Below, piece after piece: positions 1-8,016 of a stretch of 32,942 nt of DNA. Positions within the stretch are counted from its first letter, which is position 1. Every line of letters starts with the position of its first letter. The stretch is from Bifidobacterium breve (GTDB lineage: Bacteria > Actinomycetota > Acidimicrobiia > Acidimicrobiales > Ilumatobacteraceae), in NCBI GenBank assembly GCA_945896935.1, contig CAMDER010000002.1, forward strand, positions 1 through 32,942, in the 5' to 3' direction. The position numbers and the translations under genes were made by a program. The notes under the pieces were generated by a model. That model had not been told where the DNA came from. It did not search any database and saw only the letters and a list, made by a program, of their open reading frames with translations.

Positions 1-170
1 TGTCGTGCTTTGGTGAAGCGATTCCGGCTCAGGCCATTGCCCAGGTGTGCGAATTGGTGTGGCAGCTGCGAGGACAGGCCGAAGGTCGCCAGATCGACAA
101 TGCGAAGTTGGGCATCACTGCGAACCAAGGCCTGTTCGGCCACGGCTCGTCCGTCATCGTCGGCATCTAA
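1..170 (+). CDS. Thiolase / lipid-transfer (SCPx-type) protein, C-terminal end only
   Basis: Partial gene whose 5' part lies outside the window. The frame begins at base 3 and ends with TAA at 168-170. It translates to about 55 residues starting SCFGEAIPAQAIAQVCEL and ending in GLFGHGSSVIVGI. The S-C-F-G-E-A-I-P stretch and the closing G-L-F-G-H-G-S run resemble the C-terminus of SCPx-type thiolases (acetyl-CoA acetyltransferase or lipid-transfer proteins) used in beta-oxidation of fatty acyl or sterol side chains. A second complete thiolase follows about 90 bases downstream on the same strand, which supports the reading. The substrate cannot be judged from the tail alone. Confidence 0.7.
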   Translation, partial: SCFGEAIPAQAIAQVCELVWQLRGQAEGRQIDNAKLGITANQGLFGHGSSVIVGI

Positions 171-175
171 TTCCC

Positions 176-240
176 CCACTTTGGAATATGCCTGCCGCTA
201 GGCGGCAACCATCTTCCAAAGTGGCGATTTATTGCCGCTA
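176..240 (+). repeat. Nested inverted repeat between two thiolase genes (possible terminator or leader structure)
   Basis: Bases 176-186 (CCACTTTGGAA) are perfectly complementary to 214-224 (TTCCAAAGTGG). Inside them, TGCCGC at 193-198 pairs with GCGGCA at 202-207 around a 3-base loop. The octamer TGCCGCTA at 193-200 recurs at 233-240, so GCGGCAA at 202-208 could pair instead with TTGCCGC at 232-238. The structure lies 6 bases after the stop of the upstream thiolase and 20 bases before the start of the next. No run of T follows it. A factor-independent terminator or a switchable leader are both possible; the pairing is seen, the function is inferred. Confidence 0.45.
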
Positions 241-260
241 AGGGGAGGGGAAGTAGGCTG

Positions 261-1421
261 ATGGTTATGAGTACTCCGAACGCCTACATCATTGACGCTG
301 TCCGTACACCAGTTGGTCGCCGCGGCGGCGGACTTTCCCAGGTCCATCCCGCCGATATTGGTGCTCACAGCATTAAATCTCTCATCGAGCGCACGGGCGT
401 CGACCCCAACGCCGTTGACGACGTCATCTTCGGCAACGTTGACTCGGTCGGACCCCAGTCTGGCTGCATCGCTCGTACCTGCTGGCTCACCGCCGGACTT
501 CCCGAGCACGTCCCGGGCGTCACGATCGACCGTCAATGTGGTTCGGCTCAGCAATCGGTCCATTTCGCGGCTCAGGCAGTGATGAGCGGCACCATGGATC
601 TCGTGGTCGCCGGCGGCGTGCAGAACATGAGCATGATTCCGATTTCGTCGGCCATGACTGCCGGTCAAGCACTTGGCTTTGACGATCCCTTCACCGGATC
701 ACCAGGTTGGACCACGCGTTACGGCAACGGAGAAGTCAGCCAGTTCGTTGGCGCCGAAATGATGGTCGAAAAGTGGAATCTTTCACGCGATGAAATGGAA
801 GCATTTGCAGTCGAGTCTCACGTGCGTGCCATCAAGGCTCGCGCCGAGGGCCGCTTTGAAGCTGAGATTTCTCCGCTCAACGGCGTGCAACACGATGAAG
901 GCCCGCGCGAACCGAACTGGGAAAAGATTCGCTCGTTGCAGACATTGACACCCGGCGGACGTTTGACGGCTGCTTGTGCAAGTCAGATCTCTGATGGTTC
1001 GGCCGCAATCTTGATCGCTAACGATCAGGCTGTGAAGACTCATGGTCTTAAGCCGCGTGCGCGTATTCATCATATGAGCGTTTTTGCTGATGATCCGATC
1101 ATGATGTTGTCGGCTCCGATCGCCGCGACCAAGCGAGCATTGCAAAAAGCTGGGATGACAATTGACGACATCGACTTGGTTGAAATCAACGAAGCATTTG
1201 CGCCTGTCGTCATGGCATGGATGCGTGAGCTCGGAGCCGATCACGCAAAGGTGAACGTGAACGGTGGAGCGATTGCTCTTGGTCACCCGCTTGGCGCAAC
1301 TGGCGCACGCTTGATGACGACACTCTTGAATGAACTTGAGCGCACCGGCGGACGATTTGGTTTGCAGACAATGTGTGAAGGCGGCGGACAAGCCAACGTC
1401 ACGATTATCGAACGCCTCTAG
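261..1421 (+). CDS. Acetyl-CoA C-acetyltransferase (thiolase family)
   Basis: A 386-residue thiolase, the usual length for the family. Such enzymes carry out CoA-dependent cleavage of 3-ketoacyl-CoA or the reverse condensation of acyl-CoAs. Visible motifs are the nucleophilic cysteine in DRQCGSAQQS (Cys93), NEAFAP (residues 310-315), the GGAIALGHPLGATGAR block with His342, and the C-terminal CEGGGQ with Cys372. All three catalytic residues are therefore present. The LTAACASQISDGSAA segment departs slightly from the more common TAGNSS version. The purine-rich AGGGGAGGGGAAG at about 240-252 is a good ribosome binding site for the ATG at 261 or for the ATG at 267. The gene follows another thiolase on the same strand, suggesting a lipid or side-chain degradation unit. 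Its stop overlaps the convergent oxidoreductase gene by 4 bases. The chain-length preference is unknown. Confidence 0.93.
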   Translation: MVMSTPNAYIIDAVRTPVGRRGGGLSQVHPADIGAHSIKSLIERTGVDPNAVDDVIFGNVDSVGPQSGCIARTCWLTAGLPEHVPGVTIDRQCGSAQQSVHFAAQAVMSGTMDLVVAGGVQNMSMIPISSAMTAGQALGFDDPFTGSPGWTTRYGNGEVSQFVGAEMMVEKWNLSRDEMEAFAVESHVRAIKARAEGRFEAEISPLNGVQHDEGPREPNWEKIRSLQTLTPGGRLTAACASQISDGSAAILIANDQAVKTHGLKPRARIHHMSVFADDPIMMLSAPIAATKRALQKAGMTIDDIDLVEINEAFAPVVMAWMRELGADHAKVNVNGGAIALGHPLGATGARLMTTLLNELERTGGRFGLQTMCEGGGQANVTIIERL

Positions 1422-2860
1422 CTGTCGAAGCCCAGACCTAAGCGGTCAAGCGAACGTAGCCACAAATTTCGCTTGCCAGTTTTGTCCTCACGATTCAGAC
1501 TCCAGCGGGTGGCTTGAATTCCAGCGAACTTGAAAGGTTCAGGCGGAAACGGTAAAGGCTTACTACGTACAAAATCTGTTTCGGTTGCCTTTGATCGCCG
1601 ACCATCAATGAGGTCGAGCATGACTTCAGCACCGAAGCGTGAAGATGCAACGCCAAGGCCGGTGTAACCAACTGCATATGCAACGCGACCATTCATGGCC
1701 TGGCCCCAGAATACGCAATATCGCGAACAGGTATCGATCGCTCCACCCCACATATGCGAGAACTTCACATCTTCAAGTTGCGGGAAAGTTTTGAAGAAAT
1801 GCATGCTGAGCCTGGCCCAACTTTCGGGTCGGCTTTCTAACTCAGATGAAATCTTTCCACCGAAGAAATAGATCGCGTCATAACCGCCCCACAAAATGCG
1901 GTTGTCTTCGGTGAGTCGGTAGTAATGGAACTGATTCGGGATGTCCGAAAGACCCTGACGATTATTCCAACCGATACTTGCTAACTGAGAAGGTGTGAGT
2001 GGTTCGGTCACCATGCAATAGTCGTACACGGGCGCGATGTAGTTGTTGATTCGTTTGAGTAATGGTTTAAAGGCATTCGTCGCCAATGCCACTTTTCCGG
2101 CACGCACTCGACCAAGCGGTGTTGTGACTAACACTCCCACGCCGTCACGTTCGATTGAAGTTGCTTTGCTGTCTTCGTAAATTCGAACGCCAAGGTATTC
2201 GGCCGCTGCCTTGAGTCCCCAACACAAACGCGCTGGATCGACAATCGCCGCACGATCATGCACCCATAATCCGCCCGAGTAGGTGGGCGAATTCACTTGT
2301 TTTTGCATCTGCTCACGCTCAAGCCACGTGACTTTTTGTCCGAGAGATTTCAATTGCAAGTAATCATCACGAAGTTCATCGAGGTAACTAGGTGGGTGAG
2401 TGCTTGACGCAACTTCGATCACGCCATTTCGCTCGAAATCACAATCAATGCTGTAGCGCTTAATTGCTGCTTCAATTTCGTTGAGATTGGCGATACCAAG
2501 TTCTTCGAGTAGAGCAATTTCTTTAGGAAATCGTTCTTGTCCATTGGCAATGCCGTGGGTGAGCGATGCATCCATGAATCCACCATTGCGACCGCTGGCT
2601 GCAGAACCGATTTCGTGCGCATCGATTAAGACCACGTCACGCGAAGGATCGCGTTCTTTGGCAATGATCGCGGCCCAGAGTCCGGTATATCCGCCGCCAA
2701 CAATGCACAGATCGCATGTTTCGGTGCGCACCAACGTGGGATTTGATAGCGGTTGATCGGCATCTTCATACCAGTACGGATACGGGTCGGCGTCAGCGAT
2801 GGCGTCAAGGCTTCGCGAGTCAAACTCTGCTTCGTGACCTTCGGAACTCACTGTTCTCAC
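1418..2860 (-). CDS. FAD-dependent amine oxidoreductase (DAO / PuuB-like)
   Basis: A 480-residue flavoprotein of the D-amino-acid oxidase fold. A Rossmann FAD motif lies at residues 52-62 (C-I-V-G-G-G-Y-T-G-L) and is followed by ASGRNGGF (88-95), typical of gamma-glutamylputrescine oxidase and glycine- or sarcosine-oxidase-like enzymes. The C-terminal AYAVGYTGLGVASSRFGA is the second conserved FAD contact region. About 45 residues precede the FAD domain, as in PuuB-type proteins. The likely reaction is oxidation of a primary or secondary amine with release of hydrogen peroxide; the substrate is not determined by the sequence. The start is GTG at 2860, with only a weak upstream purine run. It lies 11 bases after the PAP2 gene, so the two are probably co-transcribed. 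It is convergent with the thiolase. Confidence 0.85.
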   Translation of the reverse strand: MRTVSSEGHEAEFDSRSLDAIADADPYPYWYEDADQPLSNPTLVRTETCDLCIVGGGYTGLWAAIIAKERDPSRDVVLIDAHEIGSAASGRNGGFMDASLTHGIANGQERFPKEIALLEELGIANLNEIEAAIKRYSIDCDFERNGVIEVASSTHPPSYLDELRDDYLQLKSLGQKVTWLEREQMQKQVNSPTYSGGLWVHDRAAIVDPARLCWGLKAAAEYLGVRIYEDSKATSIERDGVGVLVTTPLGRVRAGKVALATNAFKPLLKRINNYIAPVYDYCMVTEPLTPSQLASIGWNNRQGLSDIPNQFHYYRLTEDNRILWGGYDAIYFFGGKISSELESRPESWARLSMHFFKTFPQLEDVKFSHMWGGAIDTCSRYCVFWGQAMNGRVAYAVGYTGLGVASSRFGAEVMLDLIDGRRSKATETDFVRSKPLPFPPEPFKFAGIQATRWSLNREDKTGKRNLWLRSLDRLGLGFDS

Positions 2861-2871
2861 CCCTGTTGAGG

Positions 2872-3807
2872 TCAGGCTAGCGGTTCAACCATCTGCCGTT
2901 TGGCTTCCCATCGATTCCAGAACCAGAATGAGGCCCCGACATACGCCCAGCCCGCCAAAATATCGGTGACATAGTGCTCGCCGAAGTACACGAGACACCA
3001 AGCCATTGACAAAGGGAAGAGTAACGAGGTGTACCGCACCCACATGTTGCTCATGCGTTGCCAGAAAAAGACAACGACGAAAAGTGTGAAAGCGGCATGA
3101 AGTGAGGGAAGTGCCGCAGTTGGGTTGGCCCATTGTTGTCCGCGCAGTAGCACGCTGCTGACCGTTTCAAGTCCGAGCCAATTCCAGCCGCGACCAGTTG
3201 ATCTCTGGAGTGGTTCAAGAATTTGATAGGGAAACTTATTGCTGGCGGCCATCCACGGCGGAACGGTTGGCATCGCAATGTAGGTCAGAACGCCGGCGAA
3301 CAACACTGTGGCGAAGCGACGGATGTAACGCACCCACTGTTCGCGATACCGAATCCAGAGATACACCGATGTTGCAACTGGAACGAAGAAGTGGGTGAAG
3401 TAAATAATTGAGCCATACACGTCGTACCACTGAATGTTTTTGTTCCACAGTTGATGTTGCATCCAAACGTTGGGGTCATTGCCAAGGAAAAGTACTTTGT
3501 CAATATTGCGTGGCAGTTCAACCTGCATGGGAAACCCAAATGAATCGGCAATGCCGCGGCTGAAGTCGTACGACAGCCACATGCACGCGTAAAAAGTGAG
3601 GTCACCCACCATCTGTAATTGCTTGCGTTGGGGCTTACCTATATTGCCAATGATGAACGCTGCACTGACCCAGGCGAGTACAGCCATACGCGCGACGGGT
3701 AAACCATGTTGGGCGAAAGAAATAACAAACGCCAAAAAATACAGCGCAAGGAAAAACCATCGCAGGTTCTTGGCAGTCAATAGTTTTTTCACAGACTGAT
3801 GAAACAT
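2872..3807 (-). CDS. PAP2-superfamily membrane phosphatase / phosphotransferase
   Basis: A 311-residue integral membrane protein with about six hydrophobic segments (roughly residues 17-33, 40-55, 133-152, 166-182, 238-250 and 260-295). The PAP2 active-site motifs are recognisable: PSLHAAF (234-240), corresponding to the PSGH motif, and GEHYVTDILAG (276-286) with the histidine and aspartate of the third motif (His278, Asp282). The PSLH variant and the long N-terminal half are typical of the Aur1/Ipt1-like branch that acts on inositol-phosphate lipids or polyprenyl phosphates. It probably dephosphorylates or transfers a phospho-group on a membrane lipid. The ATG start at 3807 has no strong ribosome binding site. 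It precedes the amine oxidoreductase gene in the same transcript; a functional link between the two is not evident. Confidence 0.82.
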   Translation of the reverse strand: MFHQSVKKLLTAKNLRWFFLALYFLAFVISFAQHGLPVARMAVLAWVSAAFIIGNIGKPQRKQLQMVGDLTFYACMWLSYDFSRGIADSFGFPMQVELPRNIDKVLFLGNDPNVWMQHQLWNKNIQWYDVYGSIIYFTHFFVPVATSVYLWIRYREQWVRYIRRFATVLFAGVLTYIAMPTVPPWMAASNKFPYQILEPLQRSTGRGWNWLGLETVSSVLLRGQQWANPTAALPSLHAAFTLFVVVFFWQRMSNMWVRYTSLLFPLSMAWCLVYFGEHYVTDILAGWAYVGASFWFWNRWEAKRQMVEPLA

Positions 3808-3838
3808 GTCATGCCGTCAGTAGACGACAGGACAGCAA

Positions 3839-4663
3839 CTAGGCGCTGGCTTGTTCGAGAGCGCGGCGCACCAAGACCTTGGCTAAGTGCGTACGGTACT
3901 CAACAGTTGCGTTGTTGTCGGCTGAGGGTTGTGCGTCTGCTACCGCAAGCGCCGCGGCATCAGCGATTGATGCTCCACCGGCAAGTGCTGCACTCACGCT
4001 CGATGCCAAAATGGGAGTCTGGCCCATGTTGACGAGTCCGACACCCGAACCGTTAGCACCGCGCCATGCGGCAACACCAACAATGGCCCAGTCTTGCGCA
4101 CGGCGGTTGAACTTGTGGAAACTCCAGCCGGCACCATTCATTTTGGGAACGCGAATCTCGGTGAGCATTTCGTCTTCAGCAAGATCGGACTCGAGGAAAC
4201 TCTTGTAGAAGTCTGATGCAGCGATTTCACGGGTGCCGTTTGGTCCTTGAACAACATAAGTTGCGCCAAGGGCCAAGGTAGTTGCGGGAAGATCTGATGC
4301 GGGGTCAGCGTGGGCGATTGAACCACCGATAGTGCCACGGTGACGAACCTGCGGGTCACCAACGTGACCAGCAGCGTGAGCCAACAACGGAACATGCTGT
4401 GCGAGGACGGGTGATTTTTCGACGTCCATGTGACGCGTCATTGCACCAATAGCGATGTGATCGCCGGCATCTTTGATGTACGACAAATCGCTGATACGCG
4501 AAATGTCGACGAGAACTGCGGGCTGCGCGAGACGCAACTTCATCATGGGAAGCAAGCTGTGGCCACCAGCGATGAACTTGGCATCAGAGCCATGTTGACC
4601 AATGAGTGAAATTGCTTCGGCGGTTGAACTGGCACGAACGTAGTCAAATGCTGCGGGGATCAT
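3839..4663 (-). CDS. Molybdenum hydroxylase FAD-binding medium subunit (CoxM-like)
   Basis: A 274-residue FAD subunit of the xanthine dehydrogenase / CO dehydrogenase family. The two signature flavin loops are present: AGGHSLLP at residues 32-39 and TIGGSIAHADPASDLP at 111-126. The length fits CoxM-type subunits (about 270-290). In the complex it passes electrons from the iron-sulfur small subunit to FAD and then to an acceptor. The ATG at 4663 lies 9 bases after the small-subunit stop, so the two are co-transcribed and probably translationally linked. The matching large subunit is not adjacent but lies at 9155-11443. Family membership is clear; CO oxidation is not implied. Confidence 0.92.
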   Translation of the reverse strand: MIPAAFDYVRASSTAEAISLIGQHGSDAKFIAGGHSLLPMMKLRLAQPAVLVDISRISDLSYIKDAGDHIAIGAMTRHMDVEKSPVLAQHVPLLAHAAGHVGDPQVRHRGTIGGSIAHADPASDLPATTLALGATYVVQGPNGTREIAASDFYKSFLESDLAEDEMLTEIRVPKMNGAGWSFHKFNRRAQDWAIVGVAAWRGANGSGVGLVNMGQTPILASSVSAALAGGASIADAAALAVADAQPSADNNATVEYRTHLAKVLVRRALEQASA

Positions 4664-4672
4664 GTCGTTTCC

Positions 4673-5131
4673 TCACTTACCTGCTGCGGCCATAACGGCC
4701 TTGATGATGTTGTGGTAACCGGTGCAACGACAGAGGTTGCCCTCAAGACCGATGCGAACTTCTTCTTCGGTGGGGTTGGGATTTTCTTCGAGCAAACTTG
4801 TTGCTGCCATGACCATTCCGGGTGTGCAGAATCCGCACTGCAATCCGTGGTTCTCCATGAAGGCCTGCTGCATTGGGTGCAACGTGCCATCGGCAGCAGC
4901 CATGCCTTCGATCGTCGTGATGTTGGCGCCATCTGCTTGCACTGCAAGCACGGTGCAACTCTTCACAGCTTCACCATCGAGGTGCAAGCTGCAGGCGCCA
5001 CATGATGATGTGTCGCATCCGACGTTGGTGCCGGTGAGATTGAGAACTTCGCGTATGTAATGCACGAGCAGCGTGCGCGGCTCAACATCGCTCGTGAACT
5101 TCTTGCCGTTCACAGTGACTTTGATCTCCAC
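4673..5131 (-). CDS. Molybdenum hydroxylase [2Fe-2S] small subunit (CoxS-like)
   Basis: A 152-residue two-cluster ferredoxin-like subunit. Plant-type cluster cysteines are at residues 39, 44, 47 and 59 (CDTSSCGAC...C); the helical-domain cluster cysteines are at 99, 102, 134 and 136 (CGFCTPGM and CRCTGYHNI). All eight ligands are present and the length is typical. It relays electrons from the molybdenum centre to the FAD subunit encoded just downstream. The start is GTG at 5131, with AGGGGG about nine bases upstream as ribosome binding site. An AATGC-5-GCATT inverted repeat at 5162-5176 lies in its leader. It is the first gene of the small/medium pair. Confidence 0.94.
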   Translation of the reverse strand: MEIKVTVNGKKFTSDVEPRTLLVHYIREVLNLTGTNVGCDTSSCGACSLHLDGEAVKSCTVLAVQADGANITTIEGMAAADGTLHPMQQAFMENHGLQCGFCTPGMVMAATSLLEENPNPTEEEVRIGLEGNLCRCTGYHNIIKAVMAAAGK

Positions 5132-5202
5132 AGTGATACCCCCTTCAAAAGCTGCTTCTCAAATGCGGTATGCATTCAAGACAAGCAGGAGCCCTATTCT
5201 GC

Positions 5203-5230
5203 CCGATTCAGGGGTCACCCCCTGTATCGG
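5203..5230 (-). terminator. Hairpin after the BtuF-like gene
   Basis: CCGAT (5203-5207) pairs with ATCGG (5226-5230), and CAGGGG (5209-5214) pairs with CCCCTG (5219-5224) around a TCAC loop, with a single T-T mismatch between the two stem parts. It begins 7 bases beyond the stop of the BtuF-like gene on the minus strand. There is no U-tract, which is common for actinobacterial terminators. It would separate that gene from coxS downstream. The pairing is seen; the role is inferred. Confidence 0.45.
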
Positions 5231-5237
5231 AACACTC

Positions 5238-6146
5238 CTACCGTAGACGCTGGATGACCTCGGTCGGAAGTGCTGGGAGGCCGGCAACTTCGGGACCGAA
5301 AAAGGCCGCGGCAAGGGCTTCGGCTCCGTCAACTAAACGCGGTCCTGGGCGCACAACGACGGCATCGGCATCAATGGCCCACACCGCGGCTCGAGTCGGC
5401 ATTTGGTCGAGAACCTGTTGGGCCTGTTCGACGGCGCCTGGCAAGCCGTATCCACACGGGGCGACGATGATGTGGTCGGGGTCGGCCTTGCGAATGTCTT
5501 CCCAAGTGGTCGGGACCGAGCGTTCTGCTGGACGGGCCAAAACCGGTTGGCCACCGGCGGCGAGAACAATGTCGGGGACCCAATGGCCACCGACAAAGGG
5601 TGGGTCGATCCATTCCAGAACGAACACCGTCGGCCGTTCGCGACCGGCGAGGTGCGAGTCGGTCCGTTCGCGAAGTGTTACCAGGCGCTGGTGTAGAGCC
5701 ACGACCAGGGCCCGTCCACGTTCGGGGACGCCAGCAGCGTCAGCCACGGTTTGTACCGAATCAATAACTTCGGCGAGCGAATGTGGGTCGATCTGTAAAA
5801 CAGTTGCCTGACAGTTGAGACGAGCAACAGCAAGGTCGACTTCGCCACTCGGAACCGCGCAGACGCGACACAGGTCTTGACTCAAAATGAGATCGGGGTT
5901 GCAGCGTGCGAGTGCTGCGTCGTCAAGCGAATACAACTCGTCACCTGCGGCAAGTCGAGCCCGAACCAATTCATCGATTTCGAGGGGTGTGAGATGTTTC
6001 GTATCCATTCCGCCGACCACGATTTCGCGACCTTGGCGAGCTTCGGCAGGAAAATTGCATTCGAAGGTAACCCCGAGAAGCTGATCTGCGAGCCCGAGAT
6101 CAAAAACAATTTCGGTGGTTGACGGAAGCAAGCTGACGATGCGCAC
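5238..6146 (-). CDS. BtuF-like (cobalamin / metal-chelate) substrate-binding-fold protein without signal peptide
   Basis: A 302-residue protein of the class III periplasmic binding fold (helical-backbone, BtuF/FhuD group). It starts directly with MRIVSLLPSTTEIVFDLG, the usual first strand and helix of the mature domain, and contains QDLCRVCAVPSG and a C-terminal half with WIDPPFVGGHWVPD. There is no signal peptide, lipobox or transmembrane segment, so as written the protein would be cytoplasmic. Such leaderless BtuF-like proteins are common in databases as 'cobalamin-binding protein'; their job is not settled. No BtuCD-type permease or ATPase lies in the window: the neighbouring ABC genes are of the exporter (ABC-2) type and probably unrelated. 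It sits between the ABC exporter and coxS. Confidence 0.75.
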   Translation of the reverse strand: MRIVSLLPSTTEIVFDLGLADQLLGVTFECNFPAEARQGREIVVGGMDTKHLTPLEIDELVRARLAAGDELYSLDDAALARCNPDLILSQDLCRVCAVPSGEVDLAVARLNCQATVLQIDPHSLAEVIDSVQTVADAAGVPERGRALVVALHQRLVTLRERTDSHLAGRERPTVFVLEWIDPPFVGGHWVPDIVLAAGGQPVLARPAERSVPTTWEDIRKADPDHIIVAPCGYGLPGAVEQAQQVLDQMPTRAAVWAIDADAVVVRPGPRLVDGAEALAAAFFGPEVAGLPALPTEVIQRLR

Positions 6147-6178
6147 AGGTCAAGAGTAGGCGATCTGTCACGATGTAG

Positions 6179-6370
6179 GCATGGGCGGAGAGGGTATTAG
6201 TAAGCAAGGTTGGCGGCTTTGCTGATTGGATGACTGCGCAACTTGATTGGCATAAGACCTATCTCAATTGCTTTACCGCAGGACCTTCCGGAGTTCGACG
6301 TAGTCGCATGCCCATGGTGCTTCCCGACGAAGAATCGTGTGTGAAAGCCGCTCAAGCCGTCGTTAAGTAA
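6179..6370 (+). pseudogene. Possible gene remnant (short plus-strand reading frame)
   Basis: Between the BtuF-like gene and the ABC exporter, an open frame runs from about 6179 to TAA at 6368-6370. The only start is ATG at 6230 (46 residues); upstream the frame is open to 6179 but has no start. The translation contains HKTYLNCFTAGPSGVRRSRM followed by PMVLPDEESCVKAA, which looks like a real, conserved protein tail rather than random sequence. From memory it resembles the C-terminus of LarA/DUF2088-type proteins, but I cannot confirm this. It points opposite to its neighbours. The best reading is the decayed 3' end of a lost gene; a genuine 46-residue protein is less likely. Confidence 0.4.
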
Positions 6371-6376
6371 CGCGGG

Positions 6377-7189
6377 TTATTGATCAAATTTCTTGATGCC
6401 AGTCATGGCATAGACGAAAGTCAAAATCAAAAGTGCACCCATGGCAATGAGTCCGCCCCATGATTGTTCCCACGTCACATCGCCCAAGAAACCTTGACGT
6501 GCAAAGCGCAAGATGTTAGTCATCGGATTGATTCGGGCAACTCCGCGAAGCCATCCGCTCATTGCTGATAATGGAACTTGTGATGTTGACAAAAAGATCG
6601 TGAAGAAAATAGCGAACTGAGTCAGTGTCGCTGCTCCGAGGTTACGCATGCGGAAGGTGAGACCAATCGCAAAACCGGCCGCGACTACTGCGATCGCAAC
6701 AGATGCAATGGCAACACACACGATCGCCATCGGCCCACCAGGTGTGTTCATGCCACCTAAGTATCCGACGAGTACCACCAATGTGATCGGCACAATGCAA
6801 CGCACGACCGCAGCGACGAGTGACGAAATGACTGTGACCCAGCGTTGTGCGGGTGCCATCAGAATGCGATCAAAGAATCCGGTTTGCATGTCGTTGATGA
6901 GTCCGAAGCTGACTCCGAGTGCACCGAAGCTGGCGCCCTGCATTGCATTGAGAGGCACATACCAGTCGAGCGCATTCTTGATACCAAGACTGGTCACTGC
7001 AAACCCAAACGCGCCGCTAAACGCGATGAGTTGGAAAACGGGCATGATGAGCGATGGAATGAATGCCGACGGCATACGGCGTACCCGAATCATCGAGCGC
7101 TTGACCAAGATGGCGACGACTTCTACGGGTCGGGCACCGTCGGAAATTGTTCGCACATTCATGGGCTGTTCGGCGGTGAGGTTGCTCAT
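6377..7189 (-). CDS. ABC-2 type transporter permease (DrrB-like), second copy
   Basis: A 270-residue membrane protein with about six hydrophobic segments and the layout of ABC-2 exporter permeases: cytoplasmic N-terminus, first membrane segment near residues 42-66, and a last segment near 245-263 (LIAMGALLILTFVYAMTGI). The conserved PLSAMSGWLRGVARINPMTNILR region before the last segment is typical of daunorubicin/DrrB-type exporters. Its ATG overlaps the stop of the preceding permease by 4 bases (ATGA), so it is the last gene of a tightly coupled three-gene operon. The two different permeases probably form a heterodimer with the ATPase. The substrate is unknown; drugs, lipids or glycolipids are usual for the family. 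Confidence 0.88.
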   Translation of the reverse strand: MSNLTAEQPMNVRTISDGARPVEVVAILVKRSMIRVRRMPSAFIPSLIMPVFQLIAFSGAFGFAVTSLGIKNALDWYVPLNAMQGASFGALGVSFGLINDMQTGFFDRILMAPAQRWVTVISSLVAAVVRCIVPITLVVLVGYLGGMNTPGGPMAIVCVAIASVAIAVVAAGFAIGLTFRMRNLGAATLTQFAIFFTIFLSTSQVPLSAMSGWLRGVARINPMTNILRFARQGFLGDVTWEQSWGGLIAMGALLILTFVYAMTGIKKFDQ

Positions 7190-8016
7190 GATGCAGCCAA
7201 TCGATTACTGAGTGCACGAAGAGCAAACGCAATACTGATGATCGCAATGACTAATGGGAGTAGCCAACTCTTGGCAAACTGGGAAGCGCTGAGATCGTGA
7301 TTCATGAAGCCCTGCATACCTTCAACAATGTGTGACATCGGGTTCCAGTCGGCGACTGTGCGATACCAGCCCTTCATGTAGTGACGGGGAAAAAATGCAG
7401 AAGACAAGAACATCAACACAAATACCAGTGGGAAAGCGCCCTGAACCACTTCGGGGCTTCCTGATTTGATGGCGAGACCAGCCATGAGGGCGCTCATTGC
7501 GAGAGCAAGTAATGCGCCACCACCGATCAGGCCGATGTAGCCGATCGGGCCACTCTCAACACGCGCGCCGGCGACCAAGAAGATGATTAAGAAGACAACT
7601 ACTTGCACAACTGCGACAACCATGCTTCCGACCAAACGACCCAAAACGATGGCAGTGCGGCTGATTGGTGAGGCGAGTAGACGTTCAAAGAAACCTTGTT
7701 CGATATCGGTTGCCAAGTCGCCAGCCGCCGATGTTGAACCAAACAACACTCCTTGTAAGACCGCTCCGGCAACTGCGTAATTCATAAATGAGGTGGCGAT
7801 GTTGTCTGTGAAATAGGGATCACTTGCGAGTTTGTTGAAACTTGCAGATCCAAGCGCGGCGAAAAACAGTGGAAAGATAAACGCCGGAGCGAGCACTGCG
7901 GGCTGGCGCAAACGACCAACCACACTTCGGCGCGTCAGCGCGAATGTATGACGAAAAAGTGAACGACCAGAACTTGATGAAGTCATCATTTTTGGATCGG
8001 CAATAGCGATGCTCAT
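7186..8016 (-). CDS. ABC-2 type transporter permease (DrrB-like), first copy
   Basis: A 276-residue permease with about six membrane segments. It carries the DLATDIEQGFFERLLASPISRTAIVLGR segment that is characteristic of ABC-2 permeases (the intracellular coupling region), and GWYRTVADWNPMSHIVEGMQ before its last membrane segment, as in DrrB relatives. The ATG at 8016 overlaps the stop of the ATPase gene by 4 bases, and its own stop overlaps the start of the next permease by 4 bases. Translation of the three genes is therefore probably coupled at equal stoichiometry. It would form the export channel together with the downstream permease. Confidence 0.88.
   Translation of the reverse strand: MSIAIADPKMMTSSSSGRSLFRHTFALTRRSVVGRLRQPAVLAPAFIFPLFFAALGSASFNKLASDPYFTDNIATSFMNYAVAGAVLQGVLFGSTSAAGDLATDIEQGFFERLLASPISRTAIVLGRLVGSMVVAVVQVVVFLIIFLVAGARVESGPIGYIGLIGGGALLALAMSALMAGLAIKSGSPEVVQGAFPLVFVLMFLSSAFFPRHYMKGWYRTVADWNPMSHIVEGMQGFMNHDLSASQFAKSWLLPLVIAIISIAFALRALSNRLAAS

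Noticed and set aside
198..668. 156-residue minus-strand open frame opposite the thiolase start
   Set aside because: It is antisense to a clear thiolase, has no recognisable domain and no ribosome binding site.
783..1391. 202-residue minus-strand open frame inside the thiolase
   Set aside because: It is a shadow of the thiolase; composition is rich in Cys, His and Arg, unlike a real protein.
5170..5811. 213-residue plus-strand frame opposite the BtuF-like gene
   Set aside because: Antisense to a recognised gene; low-complexity Ser/Thr/Arg composition with no domain.
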